Source: Albula goreensis (taxonomy: Eukaryota > Chordata > Actinopteri > Albuliformes > Albulidae). Taken from it: 64,000 bases of DNA. The position numbers and the translations under genes were made by a program. Under the pieces are notes generated by a model, which saw only the letters and a program-made list of their open reading frames with translations, was not told the origin of the DNA and ran no database searches. Shown piece by piece: positions 54,801-64,000 of the stretch. The stretch covers positions 61,689,047 to 61,753,046 of the forward strand of contig CM040741.1 in NCBI GenBank assembly GCA_022829145.1. Direction: 5' to 3'. Each line of letters opens with the position of its first letter. Position 1 is the stretch's first letter.

Positions 54801-57800
54801 CAGAAACAGAGATTTGAGGTTTTAATGGAGGGAGAGAGGGAGGGAGGAGGGGGGCTGGTCCAGAGGAAGGTATTCACATATGGGCCTGATGAAACAATAG
54901 GCCCAGTGTGGAGCGCCACACTTTGCAGTCGGGGCCTGCCAGTGGCTTCCAGAAACGAGTTCCTTTAAATAGAAAAATATGTTTTTTTAAGACTTTGTTT
55001 AATGGAGTTTCCTGCCCCGAAAGGTTCTGCTGCACCCCAGCGATGAGATGACATTTCCATTCTGGCGCACAGGCCCAGTCCGATGCCTGGCCTCAAGTCC
55101 TCTTAATAAAACGATACAATGAAATATAAAAAGAGACAAAAGATTCGATTCGGTTGTGATTTTCACCACCATGGGCAAAGGATTTGGAAATATTGTCAGG
55201 GAGAAGTATTGAAGGTTTGCTGGTGCATTTGGCTGTTTGATCGTATTTGAAATGACCGATCAAGGACAGAAAAAATTTAAAAGGCATGGTAGATTACATC
55301 TCTGGACTTTGATTTGGACTTTTCCATCACAGTTGAAAAAGAGACAGCCATACCATCATCATAAGAAAGCATGGAGATTTTGAGTTTTCCAAAACTCAGA
55401 CAGGTCTGCTGTGTAAAGCAGCTCTAATACTAATTTGAGAGGAAGTGCACATTCAGAAAAGCTGAACATGCATACATACATCACTTAACTTTTTTTAAAG
55501 TTTTCAGTGCTGTTATTGATTGAAATAAATTGAAATTCCGATTTGATTGTTGTGTGGCTGTGACTGTAGAAAATCTTTTTTATTTCGTATTTTGCCTTCA
55601 TTGTGCTGGAAGAGATTTGCCTTGAAATATAAGAAATATGAAAGTATCCTTGGTCTTATTAGATATAAGGTGATGATAATGCTGTGTTTTTGATGTGTTC
55701 AGTTCAAATATAAGTCATGTCAAGGTTTACCATTGAAGTGTAAGATGCTTGTCCTTTTTTGCCATTTACTGTTACTGTTTACAACTACTTACAGTGTGTG
55801 GGTGTTTATCGTTTATGACATTTAGTGGGTATTTTCTTCTCCTACGCACCAGGCTGACACATTTCACAGGTGTGCAAAAGATGTTTTTAATGGATTATAC
55901 AAATGTACGGAGATATCTTAAATGAAGCCCACACTGAAAGGGCCCACCATGAAAGAGAGAAAGAAGTTTAATTCTTTACAGCACTACCTAAATTGTAACA
56001 AACCCAAATGTAGTAAAATCACTGAAAGCCATTTTTACCTCATTGCAATATCAAAAATCATTTTGCTAGCTGAACCAGGGCCTTTGCTAAGAATTATCTT
56101 TCAGCTACGGTATTTATGAAACAAAATATAATGCTATAATTCTAACACACAGGATAGCATAGCTGGCTGAAATATTACAAGCATTTTGAGAGGATTTCTC
56201 CTGTTGCCACGGTGATGCAGGCAGTGGTAGAGGCAGTCTGCCTGTCAGAGATCCTTTTGTGTAATGGGGTTTGTAGTCTTTGTAGATGCAGGATAATGAT
56301 CATTGCATGTGTGATTAATGGGGAGGCAATGTAACTGGGCAGAAGACCTCTCTCTCGTTAGCACGTGTACCCTTGTTAACATCTGAGCTTTGTGGAAGTC
56401 ATTTTTTGATCATATTCTGAGTTATCCAGGGTTCAGGAAGGAGTTTCATGCAGAAACACTTACCAACTCTCCAAGGTCCTTACTAAAATGACATTTGCTA
56501 AACTAATTAGTGCAGTGCCTAAGAATAATCATTTGAAGATTAGAACATGACATCAAATAAATGTTGGTTAGCAGGGAAGTGTGTACTGGATTATTTACTT
56601 TGTGCAAAATGGCTTTTCAAAATAAATGTAATCTAGATACTTGCCATTAGAGGAGAAAATAAGAATAATGAAAGAAAATGCTTCTGTACTGCCTACTTGA
56701 ACAAAGCTGTTATTTCATTTTCTGAAGGTGTGATTGCAGCACTCTCGATTGAAATAGCTTGCCGTTAGAAGCTACATTAACTAATGACTTGTTTATCTAC
56801 AGGGAGCAATAATGAGTCACTCTTCACCTTTTAGTTACTTCAGCATGTTTGTATCACAGCGTTTGATTTGTACTGAGATTTGTGTTGTTTGGCGTTCAAA
56901 GGCTTAAATCAATCAAAGCAGCAACGTGCCTCTACCTGTTTCAAGTCAGGAAATAAAACAAATGTCATGGTTAATGTCTGAGGCCGCATAAAGTCTTTTT
57001 TTATCTACCACTTGTTATGATTGTTTAGTTAAAGTTATGGCCTAAGAGCACATCATTTAAATCTGTTTCATGGATAATTTTCACACAGAGTACTGTTTGT
57101 CCAGTAGTCTGCGATATCAGTCTGCAGAGTCATTTTAGAGGAAAAATAAATGACAAGACAATTAGAAATCACCCCAGTCATTGTGAACTAATAAAAAATG
57201 ACACAAACAGAAATACTAATATAAGCTTGAAATGTGCTGACAATGCTTCAAATGACAGACAAATGGAGCAGTCATCGCATTTGAACGGGAAGAGTAATGA
57301 AGCAAACAGGGAACCAAGTAATTTCTTGATGTTAATTTTGAGCTCACAGTAGAGAGTTCCATGTATTGTTTGAAACCTTTTCAACTTGGAACAAAAGTTG
57401 GCCAAAGTCTTTAAAAAAAACATCTCTGAGACAAACCTCTGGCCATGTTTGTCTTGCCAGTGAGTCACTAAATTGCCAGAAAAGGAGGTAATAAGAGATG
57501 AGAGAAATTTTAAGGTCAGCGTGTATCTCCAATTTGCTGATCCCTCACATGGTACAAAGGCGTGAGCCTGTAGGGAAGAACTGGCTCATGTGGTCGACAG
57601 AGTGCCGAACTAAACTGAAGCTGTTGTTTCATATACTGGAAGCCCAACTGCAGATATGGTACAAGCACGTTAGTGTGTATGCTCATTTTGACGCTTTCGT
57701 CTCACTTAAGGTTGTGCTTGATGTACAAAATCCTAAACTGTCAGGATTTTGAAGTAGAGGCAGTGAAACTGTCTCTTTCACCCTCCCCCAACCCCACCCA

Positions 57801-60800
57801 CCCTACACAAACCCCCCGACTTTTATTGTCCTTTCGTCCATGAACAGAAGTGCGGTCAGCATGATGTGGTTTCCTTATGCTGTATCAGTGTTGCAAGCAA
57901 TAATCTCTGCCCTTGCTAACCCATTTTTGAGGTTCTTTGCTTGTTATCTGTCAGAAACTGCAGGAGAGCATCAGTCTGCCATATTCCACACAGCTCTCCT
58001 TAGTGTCTTTGTTTCCTTTTATGCAGGGAAAGAGTGCCTGCCAGAAACACAGGCTGTTAATTTATGAGCGTCAGCACAGAAAACCGATCGGTATTTCTTC
58101 AGGATCAGCTGAGAATCAACACTAATGACTACATCTGCCCATCCATATAACGTGAACCTCAGTGGATGTGCATGTCTGTTAAGCACTGTGCATGACCTGA
58201 AGTACAAGGGAATTGCTGTTGTGTGCTTGGGTTTTAGCACTTTCTTTGCATGGTGCTCAGTCTCTGCTGCTCGCTTGTTGGTGTCTGCATTTCTGTTGTT
58301 CTTGTTGCTGCGGTGATGTGCGTTTAATGTACTGCACCTTGCCATCATGGCCTTTTAAATGGCTCTGGATGGGAGCATCTGCCAAGCAGATAGATCGATA
58401 CATAAATCTGTGCCGCGCCTGCTCTAAGCTCATGTCCTTGAGCAGGCTGGGCTACTCTTACACACAGAGTCTGTTTATGGGGCATATCGATCCACTGTGT
58501 ACAATTAAGGAGAGGACTTCCTGCCAGGTTTATGTATCCCAGAATTCAAATGGAGAGACATGCTTGGAGGCGAAGTGGCACTCTCCATTCCCCTGTGCTT
58601 GGAGAGCCTCTCTGATGGTCACATACTGCACTGAATTTGAATATATTAGAGTCATTGCTGTTCCGGTCTAATTTTAGGTCTACATGTGAGCACACTCAAA
58701 ACTGATGGTGATTTTTTTGGCTTTATTATTACAGAGCAGTTATTTGATTCATTCTTTCTTGTATAACTTTGAGGTTTAACTTGTTTGTCCTCCAAGGTTA
58801 ATTAGTAAAAAAAATGTGAAGGCTCTATTCATGCAGACCAAAAATTGTGTGTTTGAAACTGAGAGATTCAGAGGGGTTCAAAGGTGAAGCAGAGTTGGAT
58901 GTCCAACACCCTGAAGCAGTTAATACTGGCGGCAGCACCTCGGGAGTTTTAGAAAGGGCGTTGAAACACTTCAGCATTGAACAAGAGGAGTTCTCTCTGG
59001 GAAACAATTTTTCATAACAGACAATCCAAACACTTTATGAATCTAGATCCAACCAGTCTCCCCATGCCAGATATGTCTCAACTGTTTTTTTTTTTTTTTT
59101 CAGATAGACCTTTTTTACTTTAAAACATGTTTTAACAGCACAAATAATGGGGCCTCTCTTAGTGCATTAAGGGGTGGCCCGATAGCTGGGTATAATCCTC
59201 TAATATTTCCAAAGCCAGCATTATCCAATTGCAGCCACCTGGAAGTGTTTTACACCTCTTTAGATGTCAGTGGAATGCTCGGGCGTCCTGGCCTTTTTCA
59301 TTTTAAACGTATCAAACAATCATGATTTTCCCCTCGAAACTCAACTTTCTAACCAATTAGATCATGCATGAAAAAAATGGCTCGATTAAAAAAAGGGGGA
59401 AAAAAACCATGAAAGGCGCCATTACACAAAATGGCGGTTGTTGAGAAACTCCAGCTCCTCTGATATATGGACCAGATGTGTCAATGCACTTGGAAGCCAC
59501 ATGCATGTTAATTTAAATCCCAGCTTCCCTACCAGGTTTAGCTGTGTTTTAAAATAACTCTGGATGAAAGTGCAGGACATCAACAACCTGAAAATGTCAG
59601 AGCTCAAAAATCTTACACTTATGTCAGGAGAAGAATACTTCAATCATGTTTGAATTTAATCTTGGCTTTTTTATTTACATGTCAGTGGGATCCACGCTAA
59701 CTTACATACCACACAGTAGCAAGACTGCATGCTTTTGTCAGCGTTTGTAAGATAAATTTGATGTCAGTTTGTTCATTTCAGTAGTAATGATGCTCAACAG
59801 GTTTTTGAACATGTAAATGTAATGTTAACCTGATATGCATTTGTGCACTTGACATGTGGATTCCCATTTAATACTTAAAATCGCGGTGTGGCATAAGGTG
59901 TTCGATCTCTTTAAAATTATCCTTAGGCATTTAAGTGTAAGCTAAGCACCAAAGTTGAATGAATCTAGGCCACTAGGTCAATGACAGGGTAAGCACAGTC
60001 TATGAGCACAGTACAGTATGAGGCAAAGTACACCACAGTTGTGGTGTTCTCTTAAGATTTAATGTTGAATTTTACAAGTATTTTCCAGCATGCCTGATTA
60101 AATGGGATTTGGCCACGTGACAGCATTGGTTGGTTGATTTTACAGAAATCAATGGCTACAATTTGTGAACACACACTACTGTTTACAGAGGCTCTGTGTG
60201 GGTTTATTTTTTTAGAGACAGCCAGAAAGCTGTCCTTGCTGACTGATTTTCTCTGGTGTCATAAAAATGTTGATCAGAAATTTAAATAAACTACCTCTAG
60301 ATCATATGATTCCACGTTACTGAGAAAGACGTGAAGGCTACTTCCAGCCAAGCTTACTCCTAAATTTTATCTGAATTAATTCTCATTAAACAGGAGCACA
60401 GTGGCAGAAATGGAGTTGCAGGAACTAGTTGGAATAGTTCAACAGTAAACTTTACAAACAGGGAGCAACTCACACCTGTACAGAAACCTACATCACAGCA
60501 TGTGGGAAACCATTTATTGGGTCAGGAAAGTCAGAGAATTAGCTTTTATGCCTGAAATATTGATCACACGAGGATCGTTGAGTAAAGCCAGTTTCAAACT
60601 ACAGCATGTGATATATAGCTGCACAACTGCCACGTCATCAGGTGGGCCTTTATCTAGACCAAGTGCAGCAGCACTGCGTTTCCTACAACACAAGCAAGCC
60701 CGAGCACTTTGGGGTCCAAATCACATTCTTGATGTTAGTTATAGGTTCAGAAAAGAAAACAGAATAATAATCTGCCACTTTGTCCTGCACTGTCTGACCA

Positions 60801-61056
60801 GGTCATAACTCATCCAGTGCTAGGTTTGGCCGAACAGGCAGGTTTAACAAAAAATATCTACAGAGATTCCATTCAAGCACACTGCAGTCCCGCATTTCTC
60901 AAGACCGTATTTCCGTTCTGCTTTTCTCATCCTAGGAAGCTGAAGCTGGAGAAGGAGCTGGCCGGCATGCTGTGGAGGATACGGTGGGAGGACCTGCAGT
61001 TTGAAAGCCCAAACAAATATCACAAACGTGCAGGCAGCCGACTTACCCTCTCACAG
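21144..61056 (+). CDS. npr2: Natriuretic peptide receptor guanylyl cyclase, NPR-B-like, N-terminal half (8 exons)
   Basis: This is a type I membrane receptor that binds a natriuretic peptide (CNP for NPR-B) outside the cell and makes cGMP through a cytoplasmic cyclase domain. Eight exons join in phase to 526 codons. Counting from the first ATG, a signal peptide covers about residues 1-23; the ectodomain contains [46 protein letters not shown] and DNPPCVF; the transmembrane helix is about 462-484; the kinase-homology domain starts with [34 protein letters not shown] and the DNPPC block favour NPR-B over NPR-A; NPR-C is excluded by the long cytoplasmic start. A fish-specific paralogue such as npr1b is not excluded. 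About half of a roughly 1050-residue protein is present; the cyclase exons lie beyond 64000. Confidence 0.85.
25150..26560 (-). mobile_element. Decayed Tc1/mariner transposon with a broken transposase
   Basis: Minus-strand translation in shifting frames gives transposase pieces. FQHDNGPK followed by KSTRKW (about 25655-25605) resembles the second catalytic aspartate motif. DAAVYQD-like and KVHKNVWG-like pieces precede it (about 25750-25900). [20 protein letters not shown] and IVKAKNGYT (about 25470-25375) match the C-terminal end typical of Tc1. Frameshifts and stops leave it inactive. The low-coordinate end near 25180-25200 faintly resembles a Tc1 terminal repeat. The part above 26050 is assigned only from length and weak similarity, so that boundary is uncertain. 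Confidence 0.7.
30122..30133. promoter_or_regulatory. 12-bp palindromic E-box
   Basis: GGTCACGTGACC is a perfect palindrome containing GTCACGTGAC, the preferred site of USF and MiT/TFE bHLH-zip factors. It lies in receptor intron 1. Motif match only. Confidence 0.35.
33079..33160 (+). mobile_element. tRNA-derived SINE head, decayed
   Basis: The sequence resembles a tRNA-related SINE promoter. An A-box-like part (GGCTATCACAAAGTGG) is followed by the typical CCTGGGCTTATAACTCAAAG and a B-box-like GGTTGCAGGCTTAAATCCC. The body and tail are not recognisable. It is not a functional tRNA: the stems do not pair. Confidence 0.65.
34162..34204. repeat. Near-perfect inverted repeat (hairpin)
   Basis: ATGAAATGCAATGCA (34162-34176) pairs with TGCATGCATTTCAT (34191-34204) with one bulged A. 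An inner GTTT/AAAC stem closes a CAG loop. Confidence 0.7.
36533..36720 (+). CDS. npr2: Receptor exon 2 (ectodomain)
   Basis: The acceptor AG is at 36531-36532 after a T-rich tract, and the donor is GTACAG at 36721. It reads [33 protein letters not shown] and [18 protein letters not shown]. The position that is Cys in NPR-A and NPR-B (YIC) is Ser here (codon TCC). It joins exon 1 in phase 1 and ends in phase 0. Confidence 0.93.
36721..38990 (+). other. npr2: Receptor intron 2, 2.3 kb
   Basis: AT-rich, with T tracts near 37730-37765 and a GCTAGCTAGCTA run near 37897-37908. I see no gene in it. Confidence 0.85.
38991..39104 (+). CDS. npr2: Receptor exon 3 (ectodomain)
   Basis: The acceptor CCCCCCGCAG ends at 38990 and the donor GTAAGT starts at 39105. 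The 38 codons read [19 protein letters not shown] through VKLEPSL, with phase 0 at both ends. The YREPDNPEY block is typical of NPR-B. The exon is too short for an ORF scan and was found from splice sites and homology. Confidence 0.93.
39105..41075 (+). other. npr2: Receptor intron 3, 2.0 kb
   Basis: It contains a TA dinucleotide run at 39846-39860. I see no gene or mobile element in it. Confidence 0.85.
39846..39860. repeat. TA dinucleotide repeat
   Basis: A short (TA)n run followed by CTATCTATC, in receptor intron 3. Confidence 0.85.
41076..41211 (+). CDS. npr2: Receptor exon 4 (ectodomain)
   Basis: The acceptor CTCAG ends at 41075 and the donor GTGAGT starts at 41212. It reads [32 protein letters not shown] and [13 protein letters not shown], ending one base into a Gly codon (phase 1). 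The cysteine in AGCFYDG matches NPR-B, and NIT is a sequon. Confidence 0.93.
41585..41606 (-). other. G-quadruplex motif
   Basis: The minus strand has four runs of 3-7 G separated by single bases (GGG-T-G7-T-G6-A-GGG), a strong four-run motif, in receptor intron 4. Confidence 0.65.
42905..43410. repeat. Three-copy imperfect tandem repeat, period about 163 bp
   Basis: The anchor GAAATGATTT / GAAATGGTTT / GAACTGGTTT starts at about 42936, 43099 and 43263. Each copy then carries a GGAATTCAGTT-like block and a GGCCACCTTAATAAGAAATA-like block (about 43004, 43153 and 43333). Copies 1 and 2 end with CAGTTATGTGCACTGG-like sequence. Copy 3 is the most diverged. Confidence 0.85.
44080..44174 (+). CDS. 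npr2: Receptor exon 5 (ectodomain)
   Basis: The acceptor TTACTTCAG ends at 44079 and the donor GTGAGT starts at 44175. It reads [20 protein letters not shown] and then [12 protein letters not shown]. The VTGLV...D..NDR.TDF.LWAM pattern is conserved in guanylyl cyclase receptors. Phase 1 in, phase 0 out. Confidence 0.93.
44175..47673 (+). other. npr2: Receptor intron 5, 3.5 kb
   Basis: It contains a decayed minus-strand SINE (about 45590-45745) and a short CA repeat near 45077-45091. The remainder is AT-rich and unremarkable. Confidence 0.8.
45590..45745 (-). mobile_element. Decayed SINE, minus strand
   Basis: Read on the minus strand, it has GATTAAGGAACTGGGCTTTA, then TGTTGTACCC, then AAATATCCAACTGTAAAATG. 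This order matches the common fish SINE layout: tRNA-like head, a TTGTACCC block, then a TATCCAGCTGTA block. It is likely related to the copy at 33079. The ends are approximate. Confidence 0.55.
47674..47809 (+). CDS. npr2: Receptor exon 6 (juxtamembrane ectodomain)
   Basis: The acceptor CATACAG ends at 47673 and the donor GTAGGC starts at 47810. It reads [19 protein letters not shown], then [17 protein letters not shown] and STDDPSCNE, ending one base into Gly. The paired cysteines in PPCVF and PSCNE match the juxtamembrane disulphide loop of NPR-A and NPR-B. Confidence 0.94.
47810..49525 (+). other. npr2: Receptor intron 6, 1.7 kb
   Basis: AT-rich, with a CA microsatellite at about 49115-49156. 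I see no gene in it. Confidence 0.85.
49115..49156. repeat. CA microsatellite
   Basis: A (CA)n run with CG and TA interruptions toward its 3' end, in receptor intron 6. Confidence 0.95.
49526..49610 (+). CDS. npr2: Receptor exon 7 (transmembrane helix)
   Basis: The acceptor CTGTAG ends at 49525 and the donor GTGAGT starts at 49611. It reads [18 protein letters not shown] followed by [11 protein letters not shown], a single hydrophobic helix with a basic cytoplasmic stop-transfer residue. Phase 1 in, phase 2 out. Unspliced read-through would add Arg and then stop at once (AGG TGA). Confidence 0.94.
49832..50060 (+). other. Candidate alternative terminal exon of the receptor
   Basis: A pyrimidine-containing acceptor (TTGATTTCGGCAG) ends at 49831, 221 bp after exon 7. 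Spliced to exon 7 it stays in frame (AG+G gives Arg), reading [19 protein letters not shown] onward for 75 residues to a TAA at 50058-50060. The product would be the ectodomain and transmembrane helix with a short tail and no cyclase, like NPR-C in layout. I recognise no homology in the tail and see no polyadenylation signal close by. Chance could explain it. Confidence 0.2.
50648..50790. repeat. Minisatellite, period about 42 bp, about 3.5 copies
   Basis: Units begin near 50648, 50684, 50727 and 50769 with GTCTCTTTAATGGC-like sequence, followed by CAATTYAATSAAAACAGAC in the best-matched copies. Confidence 0.75.
57781..57803 (-). other. G-quadruplex motif
   Basis: The plus strand has C runs of 3, 5, 4, 3 and 3 separated by 1-2 bases, giving G runs on the minus strand, in receptor intron 7. 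Confidence 0.6.
59150..59520. promoter_or_regulatory. Possible intronic enhancer, about 1.5 kb before exon 8
   Basis: Several well-formed motifs are packed together: TAATCC-type homeobox sites, TTTACACCT (T-box, near 59249), TGGAATGC (TEAD, 59271), AATTAGATCATGCATG and CAAAATGGCGG (YY1, 59427). No coding frame is present. This is motif spotting by eye without conservation data. Confidence 0.2.
60936..61056 (+). CDS. npr2: Receptor exon 8 (start of kinase-homology domain), GC donor
   Basis: The acceptor CATCCTAG ends at 60935. The exon completes Arg and reads [31 protein letters not shown] and AGSRLTLSQ. In relatives the next residues are RGS-YGSL, so the exon should end right after the CAG for Gln at 61056. 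The following bases are GCAAGG, a GC-type donor; no GT is near. Phase 0 out. Confidence 0.9.
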
Positions 61057-62949
61057 GCAAGGGACCCCACTCACACTGATCACAGCTTCTTAGTGCTGAC
61101 CTGAGAACGTGTATTTGTGAATGTAGCCAAATTTTTGATTGTGGAAATTGTGTGATTTTTTTAAATTATATGTTTATATTAAGAAATAGTTATGTTAAAA
61201 TAAATGTATAACAGGATGACCCATCTCAGTATCGATGCTGCTTGTATCTGGACAGGGAGATAGCCATTTTACAAAAACATAAAGAAGGACATTTGAAATG
61301 TCTTTAATGTTTAACACTTAGAAATAGGTTATCACACTTCAGGCCTTGTAAAATATCTCTACCACTATATATTTCATAGTTGGAATTAAGTTTCCTAATT
61401 AATATAAATCAAAGCATAATTGAAATTACATTTTGGTGAACATAAAGTCTAACATAAGCTAATAAAAAGCCATAGTTAATTTAAAAGGATAAAAAGGGTT
61501 TAATAAAAATAAATCAAAAGCACTTACAATGTTTTTAATTTTAGGATCAATTAATGTATTATGTTACATGCAGTCATTTATTTAGTCTGGAAGGAATAGG
61601 GGGATACAAACCACTTAGTATTAATTTATTTAGTTAATTCATTTGTTGGTTTTTGTGTTATGTATTGGAATTCATGGACAGGAGTATCTATAGATCAAAT
61701 AGCCATGTTTGTGAGAAAAGTCATATTTGGGCATAATTTAATATACAAGGATACATATCTGGATTGTGAAGTTTGGCAGGAATTAATAAATGTGTGAACT
61801 CTAACATGAGTGGCTATTTCTTCCAGGATCATTGGGTGTTTTTAAATATATTTTTATGATATATGGCTCCATTACAAAACTGTCCTGTATTAAATCTAGT
61901 CTTTAAATTAAATTACCGTAAATAATTTAGTTGAAATGAAATGTTGCCAAAATACACTTTCAGTGTTGTTTCCAAAAACATCTTGAGGCTCATTTTTTAT
62001 TATAACCAAACAAATACATGTTGAATCAGAAGAAAAACTTGAAAATGTGTTTTAATTAATTCAGTCAGACACAAAAGACAGTGCTTGCATTCCTCTATGC
62101 CATTTGTCATTATTTGAACAGACTTTAGATTATAGCCAAAATAAGGCATAACAAAGTGCAGAATGAATGGTCTCAATACAGTCATAAAAATGAAGATGAA
62201 GTCCTTTTTCAGAAATGCAATAGATTCCAGATGTGATTCATCTTTCAATAAAGTCATCGTTCTTTTTTTCAGTTACTTAAGATATGTTTTCTGCTCTCAC
62301 ATCACTAGTCATATACTACCTGATGAACATCTATCAGAATTTGGGCAGCTGGGCTAGAGGAATGTTACCAGGCAGTGAACTGGAGCAGATGTGTTTGTTT
62401 ATGGATTTTTTTCTTGTTTTCCCTTGCCAAGACTCGTTCTTTAAATCGTTTCTGTATTCTGTATCATTACAGTGCACCCTATTGTTCCTGGTTTACCTTT
62501 AGAGTTATGTATCTGTGTGTATACATGTGTGGATGCATCATAGGACTACATATATATGTGCATGGTGTGCTGATACACACATATACTGCGTGCATATGTG
62601 CATAAAGATATTTAATATTATTGTTTTTATTTAATTTTTATGTCCTTGGTAGGGAGAGCTGTTATGTCAAACTCCTGTGTTAGTTTAGACATTCTTGAAA
62701 GTCTTCCAGGTGGTTAATTCTAAGGTGGCTGAGTCTTCATTCGGTTTGCGGTGTCAGACACATTCTTTACTTGATTGTTAAAATAAGCTGTAGTCTGGCT
62801 TTGGAGCCTGTAGATAACTTCACCTTTCACAACCCATCTGCTCAATGTCACTTAATACCTCATCACCTTCTCCAGCCATCATACCCTGCCCATTCCTGTC
62901 AGAGGTCAGGCTTCAGCCGAATGCCTCTGCCTTAGGTTTCAGTAGTAAT

Positions 62950-63039
62950 ACACAAACGCACGCACGCACACGCACACTCACTCACGCAAACACATGCTTG
63001 CAGGAGCACACACACATACACACACACACACACACACAC
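62950..63039. repeat. Interrupted CA-rich microsatellite
   Basis: CGCACGCACACGCACAC-type DNA followed by a purer (CA)n run at 63007-63039, in receptor intron 8. Confidence 0.9.
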
Positions 63040-63913
63040 CCTCTTCATTGCAGGATTTTAGTTTTCTTGGCATATTAATGTGGAAAAATGTTGATCTTTC
63101 CACACTAGATTGCCAATATTTACATTCTTTACAAATACGCGCTGTACTATGATATTGAATCTGCCAATTTCTCCTACGTCCATTTCTGTCAAGCGTATTC
63201 CTGTACTCCTCCTCCTCTATCAGAATATCTCTTGCATCTTCTTTCTGTCTGTCTCCCTTTCTCTCCCCATCTCTGTCTCTGTCCCTTGATCTTCAGTATC
63301 TCCATTCATAATCCACTATGAATACATTCTCTGGGTTTTCTTTGTGTATTCTGAGTGAGTTTTAAAACACCAGCTCAGAATTGTTGACAATTACAACAAT
63401 TACTGAACAATTCTGCTGTGGTAACTATATATCCATTTTGGTAACCACAGCACACTCTTTTTATGCACATTTCATTGTTGCTTCCTTTCTGTTCCACTTC
63501 CCCCCTCCTTTTTCTCTTTTGAACTAAGCTGTCAGACTGGGTGCCTATGGGCACGTTATTTCCGACCTCAAAGCCGACGTGGAGACATAAATCAACAGTT
63601 ATAGGGAGTGTCGAATAGGGTGTGTTCCTGATCTATTTATTTTTTTTTTTATAAGAATCTTCTCTGAGCCAAGTTGTGTAATTTCATTATTAAAATGACA
63701 TTCCATTGTCAAAGACACTTCTCAGCAAATGATTTAGGGCTAGCTTGATGAGTTATTTGCTCTCAAGTGTGCAATAAATATACAACTGAAGAGATTTTTC
63801 ACTTCCCTAGCAAAGTGTTATATTACCATAATTCCTCCACTTATGTTTTCCATTTCCCAGACAGGGATGCATTTTGGTTGATCCAAAACAGTCTAAATTA
63901 GTACAGCTCTTGA

Positions 63914-63971
63914 ATCACCCAGCATCGGTAGGTTTATTATTCCTCAAATCTAATCTGTGATGCTGGGTGAT
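63914..63971. repeat. Imperfect stem-loop, 13-bp outer and 7-bp inner stem
   Basis: ATCACCCAGCATC (63914-63926) pairs perfectly with GATGCTGGGTGAT (63959-63971). The inner TAGGTTT and AAATCTA pair with one G-U, around a 10-base loop. Confidence 0.8.
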
Positions 63972-64000
63972 CTAACAGCCAACAAACATTTTCAGTTTTT

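Larger units (their letters stand above)
49611..60935 (+). other. npr2: Receptor intron 7, 11.3 kb
   Basis: This intron separates the transmembrane exon from the cytoplasmic exons. It contains a candidate alternative terminal exon (49832-50060), a 42-bp minisatellite (50648-50790), a G-quadruplex motif (57781-57803), an 18-T tract near 59084-59101 and a motif-dense block at about 59150-59520 that may be an enhancer. No gene with recognisable similarity is present. Confidence 0.75.
61057..64000 (+). other. npr2: Receptor intron 8, partial (GC donor)
   Basis: This intron begins at the GC donor and runs off the window. It holds CA-rich DNA (62950-63039), CT-rich DNA (63230-63290) and an imperfect stem-loop at 63914-63971. 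No exon for the rest of the kinase-homology domain is recognisable here. Confidence 0.75.

Noticed and set aside
1-64000. CRISPR arrays, operons, tRNA or rRNA genes, viral genes
   Set aside because: No regularly spaced short repeats with unique spacers, no foldable tRNA, no rRNA core sequence and no viral protein motif were seen; the window is vertebrate genomic DNA.

Overview
This is eukaryotic, vertebrate DNA, most likely from a ray-finned fish. It is AT-rich with small phase-matched exons in long introns, CA and poly-A/T tracts, a decayed Tc1/mariner transposon and decayed tRNA-derived SINEs of a type common in fish. There are no operons, ribosome binding sites or other prokaryotic features. 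Most open frames longer than 60 codons are chance frames or antisense shadows, and only about 3% of the window is coding.

Two genes lie head to head. On the minus strand is the 5' part of fer (tyrosine kinase FER): three coding exons (3170-3379, 814-987, 174-273) encode the first 161 residues, all in the F-BAR region. A probable non-coding first exon ends at a GTAAGT donor near 14051, inside a CpG-enriched stretch. The rest of fer lies beyond position 1.

On the plus strand is the 5' half of a membrane guanylyl cyclase receptor for natriuretic peptides, closest in my judgement to NPR-B (npr2). Eight exons between 21144 and 61056 join in frame to exactly 526 codons: signal peptide, ligand-binding ectodomain, one transmembrane helix and the start of the kinase-homology domain. 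The remaining kinase-homology and cyclase exons lie beyond position 64000.

Between the two promoters (about 14.2-20.8 kb) is a gene-free interval. A perfect CTCF-core match lies in it on the minus strand (18371), and a near-perfect one lies on the plus strand just before the receptor promoter (20781), so the two point away from each other. The introns hold a 163-bp three-copy tandem repeat, a 42-bp minisatellite, a 120-bp direct duplication, two G-quadruplex motifs, several hairpins and the transposon remnants.

The observations most worth checking are: a possible alternative terminal exon right after the transmembrane exon, which would give a cyclase-less receptor; a GC-AG intron after exon 8; replacement of a conserved ectodomain cysteine by serine; the CTCF-like pair; and a miRNA-like hairpin at 63914. 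I found no evidence of a wholly new biological system.
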